64,000 nt of DNA. It comes from Eretmocerus hayati. Lineage: Eukaryota; Arthropoda; Insecta; Hymenoptera; Aphelinidae. The notes beneath the pieces were generated by a model. That model saw only the letters and a program-made list of their open reading frames with translations. It did no database searches and had not been told where the DNA came from. Location of the stretch: NCBI GenBank assembly GCA_029851415.1, contig CM056743.1:36782714-36846713 (forward strand), given 5' to 3'. Numbering within the stretch: the stretch's first letter is position 1; each line of letters begins with the position of its first letter. Both the position numbers and the translations under genes were made by a program. Below, in pieces: positions 22,231 through 35,095 of the stretch.

Positions 22231-24130
22231 CGACGGTCCTGGTAACGGATTAACAAAGACTGGGGCGTTACAATGATTGAATTCACATGAGCATGCTGAA
22301 CCACACGAGCTTAGATTCATATTGGAAGGCTGCGTCCCTCGAATCCACGGTGTTGCAGAAGTTCATAGTATCCGATACTTCCAGTATGTGCCAAGTCCAG
22401 GAAAGCATGCATGTTACTCAAGTCCCGGGTTTTCAGGACATTGAAGTTGTCCGAAATTTTTGGGATGATGTTTAACACGTTTGCTAGTGCTGCAATGGAT
22501 CCTGTGGGATCCGATCGCCCTTCTCTGTGTGCCGAAGATCCTTAACTTGTGGGATTCAAATTTGCGCGAGTCCCACCGGTGGGACTCGTTGCACACAGGG
22601 AAGGAACTGCGATTTATGGCGTCACAGCGAACGTATTAGTGACTTCCTAGTCCTGCGGAATGAGTTCTATTTCTTCGGTCTAAAACTCCAGGATAATCAG
22701 GACAATAGCAATGTCTCTTACGCAGAGGGTACGAGACAGCTCGCTCATTTAGTAATTTCAAGGATTGTTGATTCATAAGTGTCTTAACTCGTGTTGAAAT
22801 ATTCCGGTTTGAACTTGTGGCTTCCTACATTCCTTCAATATGGATCAAGGCATATATTATTATTGAATGGGAGTTACCGAGATATAAGAGGTACGTTTAT
22901 AGCACAAGTCAATTTACAATTCACTGAACAAAGTTTACGGAGTCTATTGACTCAATAAGCTGATTATGATTTTACTAAATCAATATATCCTGCTCTGTAA
23001 TAATCCATCATTCACTTTTATCAAACATTTAGGAAGAAGAGAATTTTGCAAAGTATGCTTAAGTACTGGAGATTCAGGGCCAAGTACCCGCCCACATCAT
23101 ACACGCGAGATAACTACGTTGCGCATAAGATTGTGACATGAGATAACGTAGCAGGTCAAGCAGCTACCACGTTACAAAATAGAAAATTAAATTTCCCTCG
23201 TCATTCCACACCATCCCCTTCTGGTATGCTTTCTTTTATACTGCAGGGGACTGTCTCAAGTCTGTAATACATAATACGCCCGAAAGATAAAACCATATCC
23301 CGCGGAGACCACTCTCTCTGTTTTCTCCCTCACTCTCTTCTTCTCGCTGATATTAATTCCGTCACGGATTTGTATTGCTTGCGAAGAGGTGTGAAAAGTG
23401 TGCCTGGGTCACCCTAAGGTATATATAGGGATGCTGTGGAATTTCATCGCGATTTCATTAAGATCGCTGATGAATCATCCGACGCTGTATAGCTCGGGTA
23501 TAACGACTCGATTGCTGATATTAGACTCTTAATTGCGTTTCGCAACAAGTATGCGCACACATGCTCATATACGAGTGGCTCTGAGGGTCAGAGAGCAAGA
23601 GGTGAATGTTGTTTAGCCGTCAGAGCTCGTATTCATGTTCGGATATCCAAGGTGTGAGTGAGAAATGTGATGGAGGACCTACAAAATGTAATTCCATGCC
23701 TGTGTATGGATGTCCATGACCATGACTGGTACGGTTAGGTTTCTATGAAAGATGTTACGATAAATTCTGACGATACGTTATTCAAATAGTGCGATTGGCG
23801 CATTTCAATTCGGCTCGTTTCTACCGCAATTGAGTTTTTATGCTATCTGCAAAAGCTTAGATATTGTGCATGTGTATGCCTGGTCTTCACATTCATACCA
23901 GTTCTCAAAAAGGCATAGCTATAAGGTACCTGGGCAAGAAGAAGAAATGCTCGCGAATTCAATTTCGTCTGGAATGGTCCATCGATCTGAACGAGCTCGC
24001 TGATGCTATATAGGGAGCCAGACTATCGTGCTGACCCTGATGCGTAACCCCTCGCTTCTACCCAACTTGGTGGCGTCTGATGAAAAAATGATAATCCTGA
24101 GGGATCGGTCAGTTACGAGAACGAAATTAT
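22231..24130. other. No gene identified
   Basis: It contains the perfect palindrome listed separately, nested inside a weaker inverted repeat (CCTTCTCTGTGTGC near 22518 against GCACACAGGGAAGG near 22591). From about 23100 the DNA is single-copy-looking, with CpGs near 23270-23560. No coding is supported. Confidence 0.35.
22567..22588. repeat. Perfect 22-bp palindrome
   Basis: CGAGTCCCACC followed immediately by its reverse complement GGTGGGACTCG, without spacer. It sits inside a longer imperfect inverted repeat. Confidence 0.95.
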
Positions 24131-24423
24131 CTTTTTGCAACTGTGTGCGCGAAGTTGTAAAAAAATGAGACTTCTCTTCATTATTTACAGTGTGAGAAGT
24201 AATGCGTGAATGACTTCTCGCAGTTTTACATTTACGCACTGGTGAAGTGTGCGTAAATCTAACTTCTCGCTCTAATGCATTTTCATTCACGCACAGTTCC
24301 AAAATATGATGTCACGTCATCCCTCTGAATTTGGCCTTTTTTGAAAACTTCGTTCTCAAGATGATCTTGCTCGGACAGTGGTGCATTTAATTACAACTTC
24401 GCGCACAGTTGCAAAAAAATAGT
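24131..24423. repeat. Inverted repeat of about 290 bp with internal AACTTCTCGC/GCGAGAAGT hairpins
   Basis: TTTTTGCAACTGTGTGCGCG followed by AAGTTGTAA at the left matches, in reverse complement, TTACAACTTCGCGCACAGTTGC followed by AAAAA at the right. Inside are several copies of ACTTCTC/GAGAAGT around GCGTGAATG and GCGTAAAT, able to form smaller hairpins. It is followed by further TTGTGCGGAAATTGACCTTC and AATGTACTATTT sequence resembling the ends of the 201-bp MITE. Confidence 0.65.
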
Positions 24424-27400
24424 ATTCGTTTGGCAACTTGTGCGGAAATTGACCTTCTCGCACTTGTTGCGTAATGTACTATTTCGTTCGGCACCACCCT
24501 TCAACTCAATCGCTCTCAAGTATGAGAATAGAAAGTTTTCTAATTTTCCATGTAGTTCTGTTCAGTCAGTGCTGCGACATCAGAAGATATGTACAGAAGT
24601 TTCATATGGGATTCAGGATTATCGAATTAAGTTTTCATCAACATCTGTGATTTGTTATTTCTGAAGATTTACTGAAATGCACCTCAAACAAGTTAACTGG
24701 TTGAAGCAGGTATCTTTTAAGACTAGAAAATCACAGAATTGCACAGAATCAGGTAAAAGTCTCATTCAAGTATTGATGAGTCCTTGTGCAAAATTTCAGA
24801 AGGATCGATACGTTCGTTTCCGAGCTGCAGCTATAAATTCTCTCTGATATTCCACTCATGGGGGGGGGGGGGGGGGGGTAGGGGCGAAAGACACTTTTTG
24901 TGAGTTCCACAATTGATCCAGATCACAGAAAATGATGGACCTACGCGATGAAGGTACAGATATAAGGACAAATTATTTAGTGGATTCTGATCAAGATCCG
25001 ACAAGTTTTTCATGACAGCCACCGAAAAATAAAAATTGCCAAATGATCTCACAAAAGTTCGATTCATAAGTAAATTATTTGCTGAGTTAGGCGAGGTTTT
25101 TCCGCAGTCACCTAATTTTTTGATGGATAATACAGGCTGATAATCTAGATTAACAATCTTGACTACATTGATGTGAGTGAAAAAGTGAGGTTGGATCACA
25201 TTACTGATATGGTTGGAGCACAGCTAACTTGAGAAATTGTCTGCATTTCTTTTAGATTTCAGCTAGCTTCTACACGGAAAAAAAGGCATTGCAAAATCTC
25301 GATGACATGGAAGTAATAATCTTATTGTATAAGCAATATTCATTAATGATATTCATGACTAAAATACTTGAGAATCGTGTTAAAACCACCCTATCTCAGT
25401 AGAAAGCTCGATATGGAGGTATAGGTATACTCTATTTTCAGCTGGTGATGGATCATTGCTTTTCTAACGATTCTTTACAATCGAGGATTAATTGGTACAA
25501 ATAACGCAACACCACAACGAGTCAAGAGTGAAAGGATTCAAGCATTGGAGAAATTCGCAGCTTTTACTGCGGGCTTAATCTTTCGAGTTTCATTGATTGG
25601 AAGGTAACTGGCAAATGTTTGGCTTCTACTGGAATTAAAAATATCGATTCCCGTTCGCGCGCCAGGCTTCAAAGAGGCTCAATTCGTTTCTCTCCTGCAA
25701 GACAATACCCATTCTTCCAGCGGACAGTAAGAGGTACAAATTGCAGCAACCCCCACCCTCCTCATCTCTTTCTTTTTTGTTTTTTTAAACGCACGAGCTG
25801 TCCCTAACCCTCGGAATTCGTCCCTCATTCTCTTCCTTGCTGCACCTCACTTCACTCGTCGTTTCGATGTGAATCCATTCCCTCTTCCAGTCTGTCTGTT
25901 AGTCTCATTCTGGCTCACTATTCCATTGCAAACGTGCACCACTTTCCTCAGAAATCCCAAAATATTAAAGCTCTCGTTCGGTTGTTTTTTGTTTCCACCC
26001 ACCCAACCTGATGCTGGCCTTCGTCGCCTATGCTCTGGCTATACTTTTTTTGCGCAGCGTACGTTTGCCAACCCCGTTGCTTGAATTTTTAGTCGTTTTG
26101 CTTTGCTGCTATATAGAGTAAGCTTCGTTGACTGCGTATACAGTGTACACTACTACCTTGGCTAGACGCGTTGTTTATGCTTCGCGTGCCGGAATACGCA
26201 ACAATTCGTTTGCATCATCTCTCCAACGGAGCGAGGAATCCCAATAATTTTAGAGTATGTGCCAAAGTTGCCAAAAAGTGTGCCCTCGCCAACAATAACA
26301 ACTGCTAACCAGACTGGATTCTTGTTAGAGAGTTTAAGATACTGTTGAAATAATAGTCACCAACTTTCATCGGGAACAATGTGATCCTAAAATGAGGCTA
26401 CATAGAATTATATCATCGCATTAACGTGAGAAGTTATTTGGATAAGAATTTCGAAGAAATGTTGAATTTGTGGAGGAATGCTACTGAAACATCGCTTGAA
26501 TGAACCCTGAAATTATCCATTCTTCCGTGAAATGGTCCATTTACATCCTGTAGCCATAAAGAAGACTGACACGTCACACTTTTCGATCAATTTATGGTCA
26601 TGAATCGAAACTTGAATTGTTGGCAGCAAAACTTTTTTTACACTAAAATCATTCCCCCAAAATTTGAAATATGACTCAGCCCATTTGGTACTTCCTAGAA
26701 CAATTCATGACCCCGAAAAAGTCTGATTACTATTCTGTTCCTGAGGTGAGAGCACATTGTCGGATATTGTTCAGATATTTTTCATCGTGTTGGCAGTGAT
26801 TAATCATACTTTTTTTGTTATTTCCCTTCATTGAGTGAATATGCATGAGTTTGATATTCGAAGTGAATCAGTCTATACATATTATGTTCATTCGCCACAG
26901 CCATGGTGAGTCCCATTCATGTTAAGATTTACATGCATGTTAAGTGAGTGTTCCCGTATCATTTTAAAGAGGTTCACACGAATTCTCATCACAACACTGC
27001 CAAGAAAACTCAAAGAAATTGATTCAATGCGGAGATTGTCTACAGATTCTGGTATGAATCGACTGATTGTATGCTCTGCTATGTCTGGATGAATACTGGT
27101 TCCCTATTGGTTTTATCTCAGGGTTAAATGTCGAACTCGAGTATCGAACTTTGCAAACTTGACAAATTTTGAGCTTTCTCAACTCATTCCAACTGGGCTA
27201 AACATTGCATGGCAGTTCAGTTTGAGAAAAAGTCAGTGTTGGATTCTCAAGGAAGTGTATCTCACAACTCCCGCGAACAGGATAGCTAATTATTGCAGTA
27301 AAAAAGAGTCTAGCTTGTTGAAATGAGGAGCCAAAAGCACAAGTGAGACTTCGTGGGCAAGGAAGGAAGGGGTGAGTTGAGAAAGAATCAAATAGAAGAA

Positions 27401-29451
27401 GAGAGATTGGTGAGGGGGAAGACAAGGCTGAAATATGCCGTAAAACGTGAGCTAGAAAGAGAGAAAACACATTTGGGAAGATAGACAGGGTTGAGTCGCG
27501 GAAGGGTGTTGCAGTACTCAACCCCGCGTTCGAATACGAGCCTTGATTAGGCTTCCGGTTAATTAATAACCTCTCGTGTGCACACACACCCACATATGAA
27601 TATGCATGCCACTGTTGGAAACCCTAATGTGAGGGTGAAACTCGCCTGCCGTTGCTCCCCACCAAAGTCAGTTTGGAAAGGGGAAAACCACTCATTTGAA
27701 GTTGGAAAACAAAGGGAATAAAGAGGGTGATCTGTATACAGGGGAGAATCACAAAATGCAAGAAGAGGATGGAGAAATATTACGAGAACGAGCAGGAATT
27801 GCGTATAGACGAAGTGAATGAAATTGAATATGAAAAATATATCGAAATTGAAATGAGTAAGTAATTGCAAGAACCGATGTACTGGGAGGCCTATTCGATC
27901 TGCAAGGAGTCGCGAAAAATCGCATCGTACAATATCACTTCAGCTTACTCGCGTCGAGACTAGCATCCAATTTTGCGTGAGTTACATTCACGAGGCGGGC
28001 TTAAATGAGCTGTTTATTCGTTAGAGCGACCACGGTAGTGGGGTGAACAAGTTGATAATTAGTGTACTCTCAGTGGTGAAGAGAAAAAAAAGTTATAATT
28101 AGAAACAGCCACGCTGAAAATCTCATTCATCAGCGCTCTCTCAAGCAGCGAATTAAAACAGAAAACGAATTCTGGGAACCAATTTATATCTGTCGGAAGT
28201 GATGCCATCTGTCAGTTACACCTGCCTCATTCTCGTTTGACTCACGGCCTCTGCGCACTATTTCAAAAAATGCAACCAGCCAATTGCAAATTTCTCTACA
28301 TGTGCCATCAGGTTGTATGTTGTGTGTACGATGCTCTTGATGAATTTTATGATTCTGTGATATCAGCAAAATGAATGATCACCAAGCTCACAGCAGAGAG
28401 ACTGTGCGATATGATCCATAAAATATACGGATCCTCGAATTGTTTGACTGATTTTGATGCAAGAGTTACTTTGATCTAGATAACGTACGATTATCAAGTG
28501 ATTTTGCGTGAGTTTTATCTAATTCAAATTCTTCGTGCTGTGTTTGAAATACAGCTTATTCTCTTTGAAGACTGTCTCGAAATTGAGAAATCACTTCTGT
28601 TTTTTGTTGCACCCGGCCCGTGTTAGTCCATCAGCACGAAACTGAATGATTCGCTGATCTCACGGAAAGAAGAAAATTTTCAATTTGGCACGCTGTGAAT
28701 GTTGAACTTTTTGTAAGAGGAAAAAAGTTGCATCAGGAAGTGAATTGTTTGAATAACTGCACTGGAACTATCTTTGTACTCAAGAGTGTTGAATGAAAAA
28801 AAATGTACACACTTTCGCGTAAAATTACGGTACGTGGAATTCAACATTACAGCTGCTCCTCCACTCCGCGGAAACGAGACGAATGAATGGACTGATTGAG
28901 GAATCGCATGCTCGAGGGATCTCATTCTCAAACTATTGAGTCCAAAAAAAGTTAATTTTTGACCCATTTCTTAAGACCTTACAAAAAGTCCCAAATCAAG
29001 GTTTACATCGTTGGCAGAATCATGAGACGTACATTTTGTCTAGCTCAGTTCGAATGTAATATAATGTATCGTCGTGGAATTGGATGTTCCTCTGCGAGAG
29101 TTGATTATCCATTCATTGTAGACTTTCCACATGATGCAATACCATGGTTCCCATATTATTGATAATATTCACTAGAAAGCGCAATGGTTCTACGTACACC
29201 ATCTTTCATGTCATTTTTTGTCGTCCCTCGCCATTGACTCCAGTACTCGGTCAACACTGTTCATGACAAGAAATCCCCATACAATGAAGTCCACTATCTG
29301 AATTCTATATATCAGTGGATATTGCTGAAAAGATGTTATTGCGATATTTGACGGATACTTCCAAAAATATTCCGTTTAAAGAGCTTTCGGATTCACGAAA
29401 AAAGTTCATCGTCACCGAATCCTTCAAAAGATAGCTCAAAGAGATCGCTAT
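24424..29451. other. Five-kilobase stretch without identified genes
   Basis: Low-repeat DNA. A run of 19 G at 24860-24878 and a purine-rich plus strand at about 27350-27840 stand out. The latter removes stops from the minus strand and produces two overlapping open frames of 131 and 103 codons in different frames, neither with a domain. Blocks near 25600-26200 are CpG-containing and could be regulatory. No supported exon. Confidence 0.35.
24860..24878. repeat. Poly(G) run of 19
   Basis: Nineteen consecutive G residues, then TA and another GGGG. It may be a polymorphic or error-prone site in assembly. Confidence 0.95.
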
Positions 29452-30399
29452 TAGCAAGGGAGCTGACGATTTTTTTTGTGCTAGACTCCGGGAGAGCTGA
29501 AAAAGAGATATGTTATGTGCGGCACCTTAACTAAGCCTTTGGCGTTGGTCGGCGATCTCGAAACCGATACGAACTATTTTTTATTGAATTTTTTATAATT
29601 TTTTCAAAAAAGTTCTTGTGCTATATGTTCGTATTTCTGTATTTTTCACAGATGGTAGATTGCAATGTGTAATTACGAAAAAAAATGGTCGGCGATCCGT
29701 AACTTGTTACGAAGATGGTCAGCGCGAGGATTAAACAATTTTTTGTTACCAACAAAATGGATTTTTGACAAAATTATAATTCGACCTCGTAAACTAATTG
29801 TTCTTATTTTGCACTACTTGAAAATCATAATTATTTAATTTGCACACAGTTATGACATCTCCTGATGGCCACAGAACCTTGTGGCGCTTGTACAGGTGCG
29901 CCATTAAAATCGGATACCCAAAAAATCTGAAAAAACTCCATGATTCGTGTGACGGCTTTAGTATTCAATATACATTTGCTCACCTCGCTGCAAGGTCCAG
30001 AAATAGTATAGAAAAAGCTATGACCATTACCAGCATGTCGCTACATGACCCTTGAATGTTATTTTGACTTTTGCTCAAAATCTACGGCAGGTACAAATTT
30101 TTTTGTCAGGACCTTTTTTGTTTATTCTAAAATTGTCTACAAACTTATTCCTCATCATTTTTCCTCTAAAATCAGCCCTTCCCGAGATACAAGCGTTCAA
30201 ACACGGGAAAAGTATTTTTCCTGTATGTAAAGGAATAAAAATACCAATCTAGCCTATATCAACTTTATGCAACAAAGATTTTTGCTTAATTACAAGTGAT
30301 TATCCATAATGGTGAAATGTCAGACGCAATGAAAGAATAATGCAATTGTACAGGGCTATCTATCAATACAAGGAAGTTTGAAAGGTGTAGTATTCTATC

Positions 30400-30539
30400 T
30401 CAATCGTGTTCTTCTTCTTCGATGTCAGTATCGCTGTCCTCGTCGCTACCACCATCGGCCCTATATCTTCTATAATCGATATCATACAGTAGGTCTGCGT
30501 CCTCATCCTCCGAGCTTGAAGACGTCTCTTCATCATCAC
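30400..30539 (-). pseudogene. Acid-rich terminal-exon-like sequence, left-arm copy
   Basis: On the minus strand this reads as a 45-codon open frame preceded by a polypyrimidine-containing ACTGTACAG acceptor and ended by TGA. The protein is dominated by D, E and S, with the patch LLYDIDYRRYRADGG in the middle and a DIEEEEHD end. It is duplicated with essentially no change in the right arm at 33546-33685. No upstream exon in the arm is recognisable. It looks like the C-terminal exon of an acidic protein, from the element itself or captured from a host gene. The plus-strand 65-codon frame here is its shadow. Confidence 0.45.
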
Positions 30540-31940
30540 CTGTACAGTAAGATAATGATGGTTGGCAAAAAATAGTGAGCGAAAAAGTTCAGATGAAATG
30601 GAATAGTTTCATACAGTTTCATCTATTCTACCAAAAAAGCTCTTAAGAGGGATGTTGCTAACGTGAACGATCTTTTTTCCACCGATATCCATCGTAAGGT
30701 CCAGACGGAATTTTGGTCCAGTGGGTCCAAAGATGTTGAAAGTAGAGTTGTTGGTGACAATTTTTTTTCCCCCTAATAGAAACTTCATTTGAATAATGTC
30801 TCATGAATTTCCAAAATAATTGGTATCGGCCAATGGAATTACGATCGAGAGAACGTATACCTTTAGGCCATTGAAATTGAGAAAAATGAGTCGTAGGGGA
30901 AGTTCCAAGAGGAGAACCACCGCAACTTTCCCATACACCTAGATATAGAAAAAGATTAATTTCCACACTTTGGGGAGGACGTTTCCGCAAAAATCTAGTA
31001 TTGCTAAATTTTTATGTCAGGTCAGTGTGGTATTAGTGTGACCCCTAATTGCAAGACTACAAAGGATCTAGTCACTTTTTTCCAAAGTATGTGATGGTCT
31101 AATTACAATTTCAAAACCCCGAAGCTGTAGCTCAAACCCTTTGGCCGTGAGATCAATTTTAGTGGCGAAATTTCAGGTCCGTGTGTTGCTTCAAAATGTC
31201 AGATCCGTGTGACGCTACCGCGTCTCTCCATGTTATCCTTGTGGTACCGATAAGGGGGAAAATTCACATCCATGCGCGAGTTTATTCATACATCATATTT
31301 TTCAAAGAGTCAAAAAATACATCTTAGAAGCTTTGGAAGTGAGATTTAGGCCTGGCACATTTTCAAAACCCAAATATCGAAATTTCCACGAAACTACCGA
31401 TGTACATACAAACGACGGGTTCATTTTGTGGAACTTGCTGCAGTGAACGTGTCAAAGATTATCAAGAGCTCCAAATTTTACTTGTCCGTATCGAGAACGT
31501 ATGTGAGCCCGTCCACTGCGACGATAGAATATAGCATTCCGTCGTACAGTGCCAGAGAGTACAAACCCATGATTTTGCACCTAAAAAAGTCAAGCATATT
31601 TGGATTTCATCAGTGTCATGTATATTCACGAAATCCCAACGAATTAAGTGCACGGTGTGCGGGTACCGCATCGCCTCAAATGGAATGAAAATTATAAAAT
31701 TAGAGATCTTTTGGGTTTTTCGCTTTCTTCCAAAATATGAGTCCGTGTAAATTCCATCATCGCCCTCTCCATAGTTCACTACAGTCTATCTCTACCGACT
31801 GGGCATTTGCACCTGGAATTTGGAAAGGCTGTCTATATAAATTATGCTTCTGATAGTTGTTACAGAGTTTTCAGTTATTATTGGAGAAGGTGACTGCGAC
31901 AAAGAGTAGTCACTTTTTCGGTCGAACTCGCGAGGAGGTG

Positions 31941-32253
31941 CACCAACCTAGCGGGTCCTGGATCTTGACGAAACTTTGGGAATCACCCTATTTTTGTGTA
32001 AAATGAAGCTATCTCCAAGGGTCTAATCCAATGGGCTTCCCCCTGTCTTAAGATACAGCCATGGAGGTTATCATTGTCAGTATATCTATATATGTGTCAT
32101 CTTAACCTAGGCCTAAATGGACAATGCTAATCTCCATAGCTGTATCTCGGGATGAGAGGCCCATTGGACGAAACCCTTCCGGGTATCTTCATTTTTCACC
32201 AAAACAAGAAATTCTCAAAGTTTCGTCAAGTCGCAGGGTCTGCAAGGTTGGTG
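31941..32253. repeat. Hairpin repeat in the centre of the 5.2-kb inverted repeat
   Basis: The left arm (about 31941-32083: CACCAACCTAGCGGGTCC, CTTGACGAAACTTTGGGAAT, CCAATGGGC, AGATACAGCCATGGAGG) is matched in reverse complement by about 32110-32253. The arms are roughly 75-80% identical, with a short loop near 32084-32109. It is non-coding and likely an old foldback MITE. Confidence 0.75.
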
Positions 32254-32960
32254 TTCCCTTTGTCAGCCTCGATAGCCGTTCCGCTATTTTCCCTATCCCT
32301 CCTATCATTCGAGATTCCCTCACAATCCCCCTGAAATCGGAATTTTGCCTGATTTAAGGGCAATAGTGGCCATGAAGCCTACGGATTGTATTTTAGCTCC
32401 TTGAGACAGGCAATTGATTTGTGCTTTCTTTAATTCTTACATATAGCTCCATTATAATCATTCCCAAATCCACTGCATTGAAATTCTGGCTCAACCAGCC
32501 GATAGATATTCTCAAAAAAATCGTGATTAGTCAGCACGGAATTCCAACCCCCGAGATTTTGATGAGGATGAAAAGGCGTTTCAAAACCTCTTTTAGTTTC
32601 GGTCGATATCTTTGTCCCAGATTCATCTCTAAGTATTTGTCTGACCCATTGATTTTGTAGTCCAGGAACCAATAACACGTATTTTTAACCCCCTAGAGCC
32701 ATAGGTATAAATTTCGGGTGCCACAATGCCACGTGAGCACATTTTTGAATAAGAAAAATCGTATTTCTTGCCAAAAATATGAATGTAGGTCTTCAGGAGC
32801 GCTTCACATAGAATGTTTTATCACATATTTCAAATTTTGACACTATTTTCCGTCAATCACATGCACTCCAAATTTTTTTGTAGGCTATTTTGCACTCAAA
32901 AGTGAGTCCCAAGATGATGGAATGAATGGGTCAATCCAGGTGACAATGAGTTAATATTGT

Positions 32961-33161
32961 TTTCGATACACTGTGCGTAAAAGTGCACTTTGCGCACAGT
33001 TTGTCGACTTTTACTCACAGTTTATCGAAAAGTATAGTTAGATACACGGCCGTAAAACCTATTATTCGCATCCTCGTGATGATTCCGACCCTCGCCTGCG
33101 GCTCGGGCCGGAAACCCATCACTCGGACGCGAATAAAACGTTTTACGCCCTTGGATCGAAA
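32961..33161 (+). mobile_element. 201-bp two-hairpin MITE, copy 2
   Basis: The reverse-complement copy of 19466-19666, with TTTCGATACA at the left and GGATCGAAA at the right. Both internal hairpins and the GGCTCGGGCCGGAAAC core are conserved. It ends next to the inner boundary of the right arm of the 5.2-kb inverted repeat, so the two events may be related. Confidence 0.85.
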
Positions 33162-33545
33162 TGTACTATTCTCCTCTTGGAACTTCCCCTACGACTCATT
33201 TTTCTCAAGTTCAATGGCCTAAAGGTATACTTTCTCTCGATCGTAATTCCATTGGCCGATACCAATTATTTTGGAAATTCATGAGACATTATTCAAATGA
33301 AGTTTCTATTAGGGGGAAAAAAAATTGTCACCAACAACTCTACTTTCAACATCTTTGGACCCACTGAACCAAAATTCCGTCTGGACCTTACGATGGATAT
33401 CGGTGCAAAAAAAATCGTTCACGTTAGCAACATCCCTCTTAAGAGCTTTTTTGGTAGAATAGATGAAACTGTATGAAACTATTCCATTTCATCTGAACTT
33501 TTTCGCTCACTATTTTTTGCCAACCATCATTATCTTACTGTACAG

Positions 33546-33685
33546 GTGATGATGAAGAGACGTCTTCAAGCTCGGAGGATGAGGACGCAGACCTACTGTA
33601 TGATATCGATTATAGAAGATATAGGGCCGATGGTGGTAGCGACGAGGACAGCGATACTGACATCGAAGAAGAAGAACACGATTGA
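33546..33685 (+). pseudogene. Acid-rich terminal-exon-like sequence, right-arm copy
   Basis: An ATTATCTTACTGTACAG acceptor is followed by an open frame of 45 codons ending in TGA at 33683-33685. Composition is about half Asp, Glu and Ser, with one basic-aromatic patch (DYRRYR). Conservation of the frame in both arms means little by itself, because the arms are almost identical. The acceptor plus strongly biased acidic composition is what suggests a former exon. No family assigned. Confidence 0.45.
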
Positions 33686-34899
33686 GATAGAATACTACAC
33701 CTTTCAAACTTCCTTGTATTGATAGATAGCCCTGTACAATTGCATTATTCTTTCATTGCGTCTGAAATTTCACCATTATGGATAATCACTTGTAATTAAG
33801 CAAAAATCTTTGTTGCATAAAGTTGATATAGGCTAGATTGGTATTTTTATTCCTTTACATACAGGAAAAATACTTTTCCCGTGTTTGAACGCTTGTATCT
33901 CGGGAAGGGCTGATTTTAGAGGAAAAATGATGAGGAATAAGTTTGTAGACAATTCTAAAATGAACAAAAAAGGTCCTGACAAAAAAATTTGTACCTGCCG
34001 TAGATTTTGAGCAAAAGTCAAAATAACATTCAAGGGTCATGTAGCGACATGCTGGTAATGGTCATAGCTTTTTCTATACTATTTCTGGACCTTGCAGTGA
34101 GATGAGCAAATGTATATTGAATACTAAAGCCGTCACACGAATCATGGAGTTTTTTCAGATTTTTTGGGTATCCGATTTTAATGGCGCACCTGTACAAGCG
34201 CCACAAGGTTCTGTGGCCATCAGGAGATGTCATAACTGTGTGCAAATTAAATAATTATGATTTTCAAGTAGTGCAAAATAAGAACAATTAGTTTACGAGG
34301 TTGAATTATAATTTTGTCAAAAATCCATTTTGTTGGTAACAAAAAATTGTTTAATCCTCGCGCTGACCATCTTCGTAACAAGTTACGGATCGCCGACCAT
34401 TTTTTTTCGTAATTACACATCGCAATCTACCCATCTGTGAAAAATACAGAAATACGAACATATAGCACAAGAACTTTTTTGAAAAAATTATAAAAAATTC
34501 AATAAAAAATAGTTCGTATCGGTTTCGAGATCGCCGACCAACGCCAAAGGCTTAGTTAAGGTGCCGCACATAACATATCTCTTTTTCAGCTCTCCCGGAG
34601 TCTAGCACAAAAAAAATCGTCAGCTCCCTTGCTATATAGCGGGTCGGGCCTAAACCATTTGATTCTAGAATGTCCACAAGGTGGCTAACAAATCCCGAAA
34701 TCAACATTAGTGTCTTCTTTTATATACTGAGATGGGGGTCCCACCTTTCCTCAGTCTCCCAGTGGCACTCGCCGACAGTAGACGTCTCTCTCTCTCTCTG
34801 CGTGAACACGTATAAAGTCACAAATCAATCTGCCCTTTTCAGGGCAATCAAACGTTTCAACAAACTATCGATCCTGACCGATCGATCCCAAATTCCATT

Positions 34900-35031
34900 A
34901 TGGAAGGGGAAACTGGTGCCTCTGCTGCCCAAACCTCATTGGGCATTCCTATCGACGACACTGCTCGTATAGCAGAATCTCTGGCCTTAGGTGGCCAGAA
35001 AAATGGTCCCATAATTTCTACCAGAGGGTGA
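34900..35031 (+). pseudogene. Jockey-like ORF1, N-terminal fragment
   Basis: The ATG at 34900 opens a 43-codon frame (starting MEGETGASAAQTSLGIP) that reads well as the N-terminus of a Jockey gag-like ORF1, following a CT-rich 5' UTR. It stops with TGA at 35029-35031, just where the antisense MYND fragment begins. The frame presumably continued into the gag sequence that resumes near 35380. On the opposite strand a 103-codon open frame spans it and is only a shadow here. Confidence 0.6.
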
Positions 35032-35095
35032 ACCTCAAGAAAATTCATCATAAGGCTCTCATCTAAAATAGAAGAGATGATAATTGAGTGCTCAC

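Larger units (their letters stand above)
29452..34634. mobile_element. 5.2-kb inverted-repeat element with about 1.47-kb arms
   Basis: The left arm 29452-30916 and right arm 33169-34634 are reverse complements with only scattered differences (I estimate about 98% identity). The 2.25-kb centre contains its own hairpin and a MITE. The outer ends read TAGCAAGGGAGCTGACGA inward from each side. The 3-bp TAT at 29449-29451 and 34635-34637 could be a target duplication but is too short to be decisive. Each arm holds an acid-rich terminal-exon-like sequence. No transposase was recognised, so it may be a very long-TIR DNA transposon or a genomic inverted duplication. Confidence 0.8.

Noticed and set aside
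27198..27870. Two minus-strand open frames of 131 and 103 codons
   Set aside because: They arise over a purine-rich plus strand, overlap in different frames, and have no domain.
29840..30055. 71-codon frame duplicated in both arms of the 5.2-kb inverted repeat
   Set aside because: Its duplication follows from arm identity and it has no domain or splice signals.
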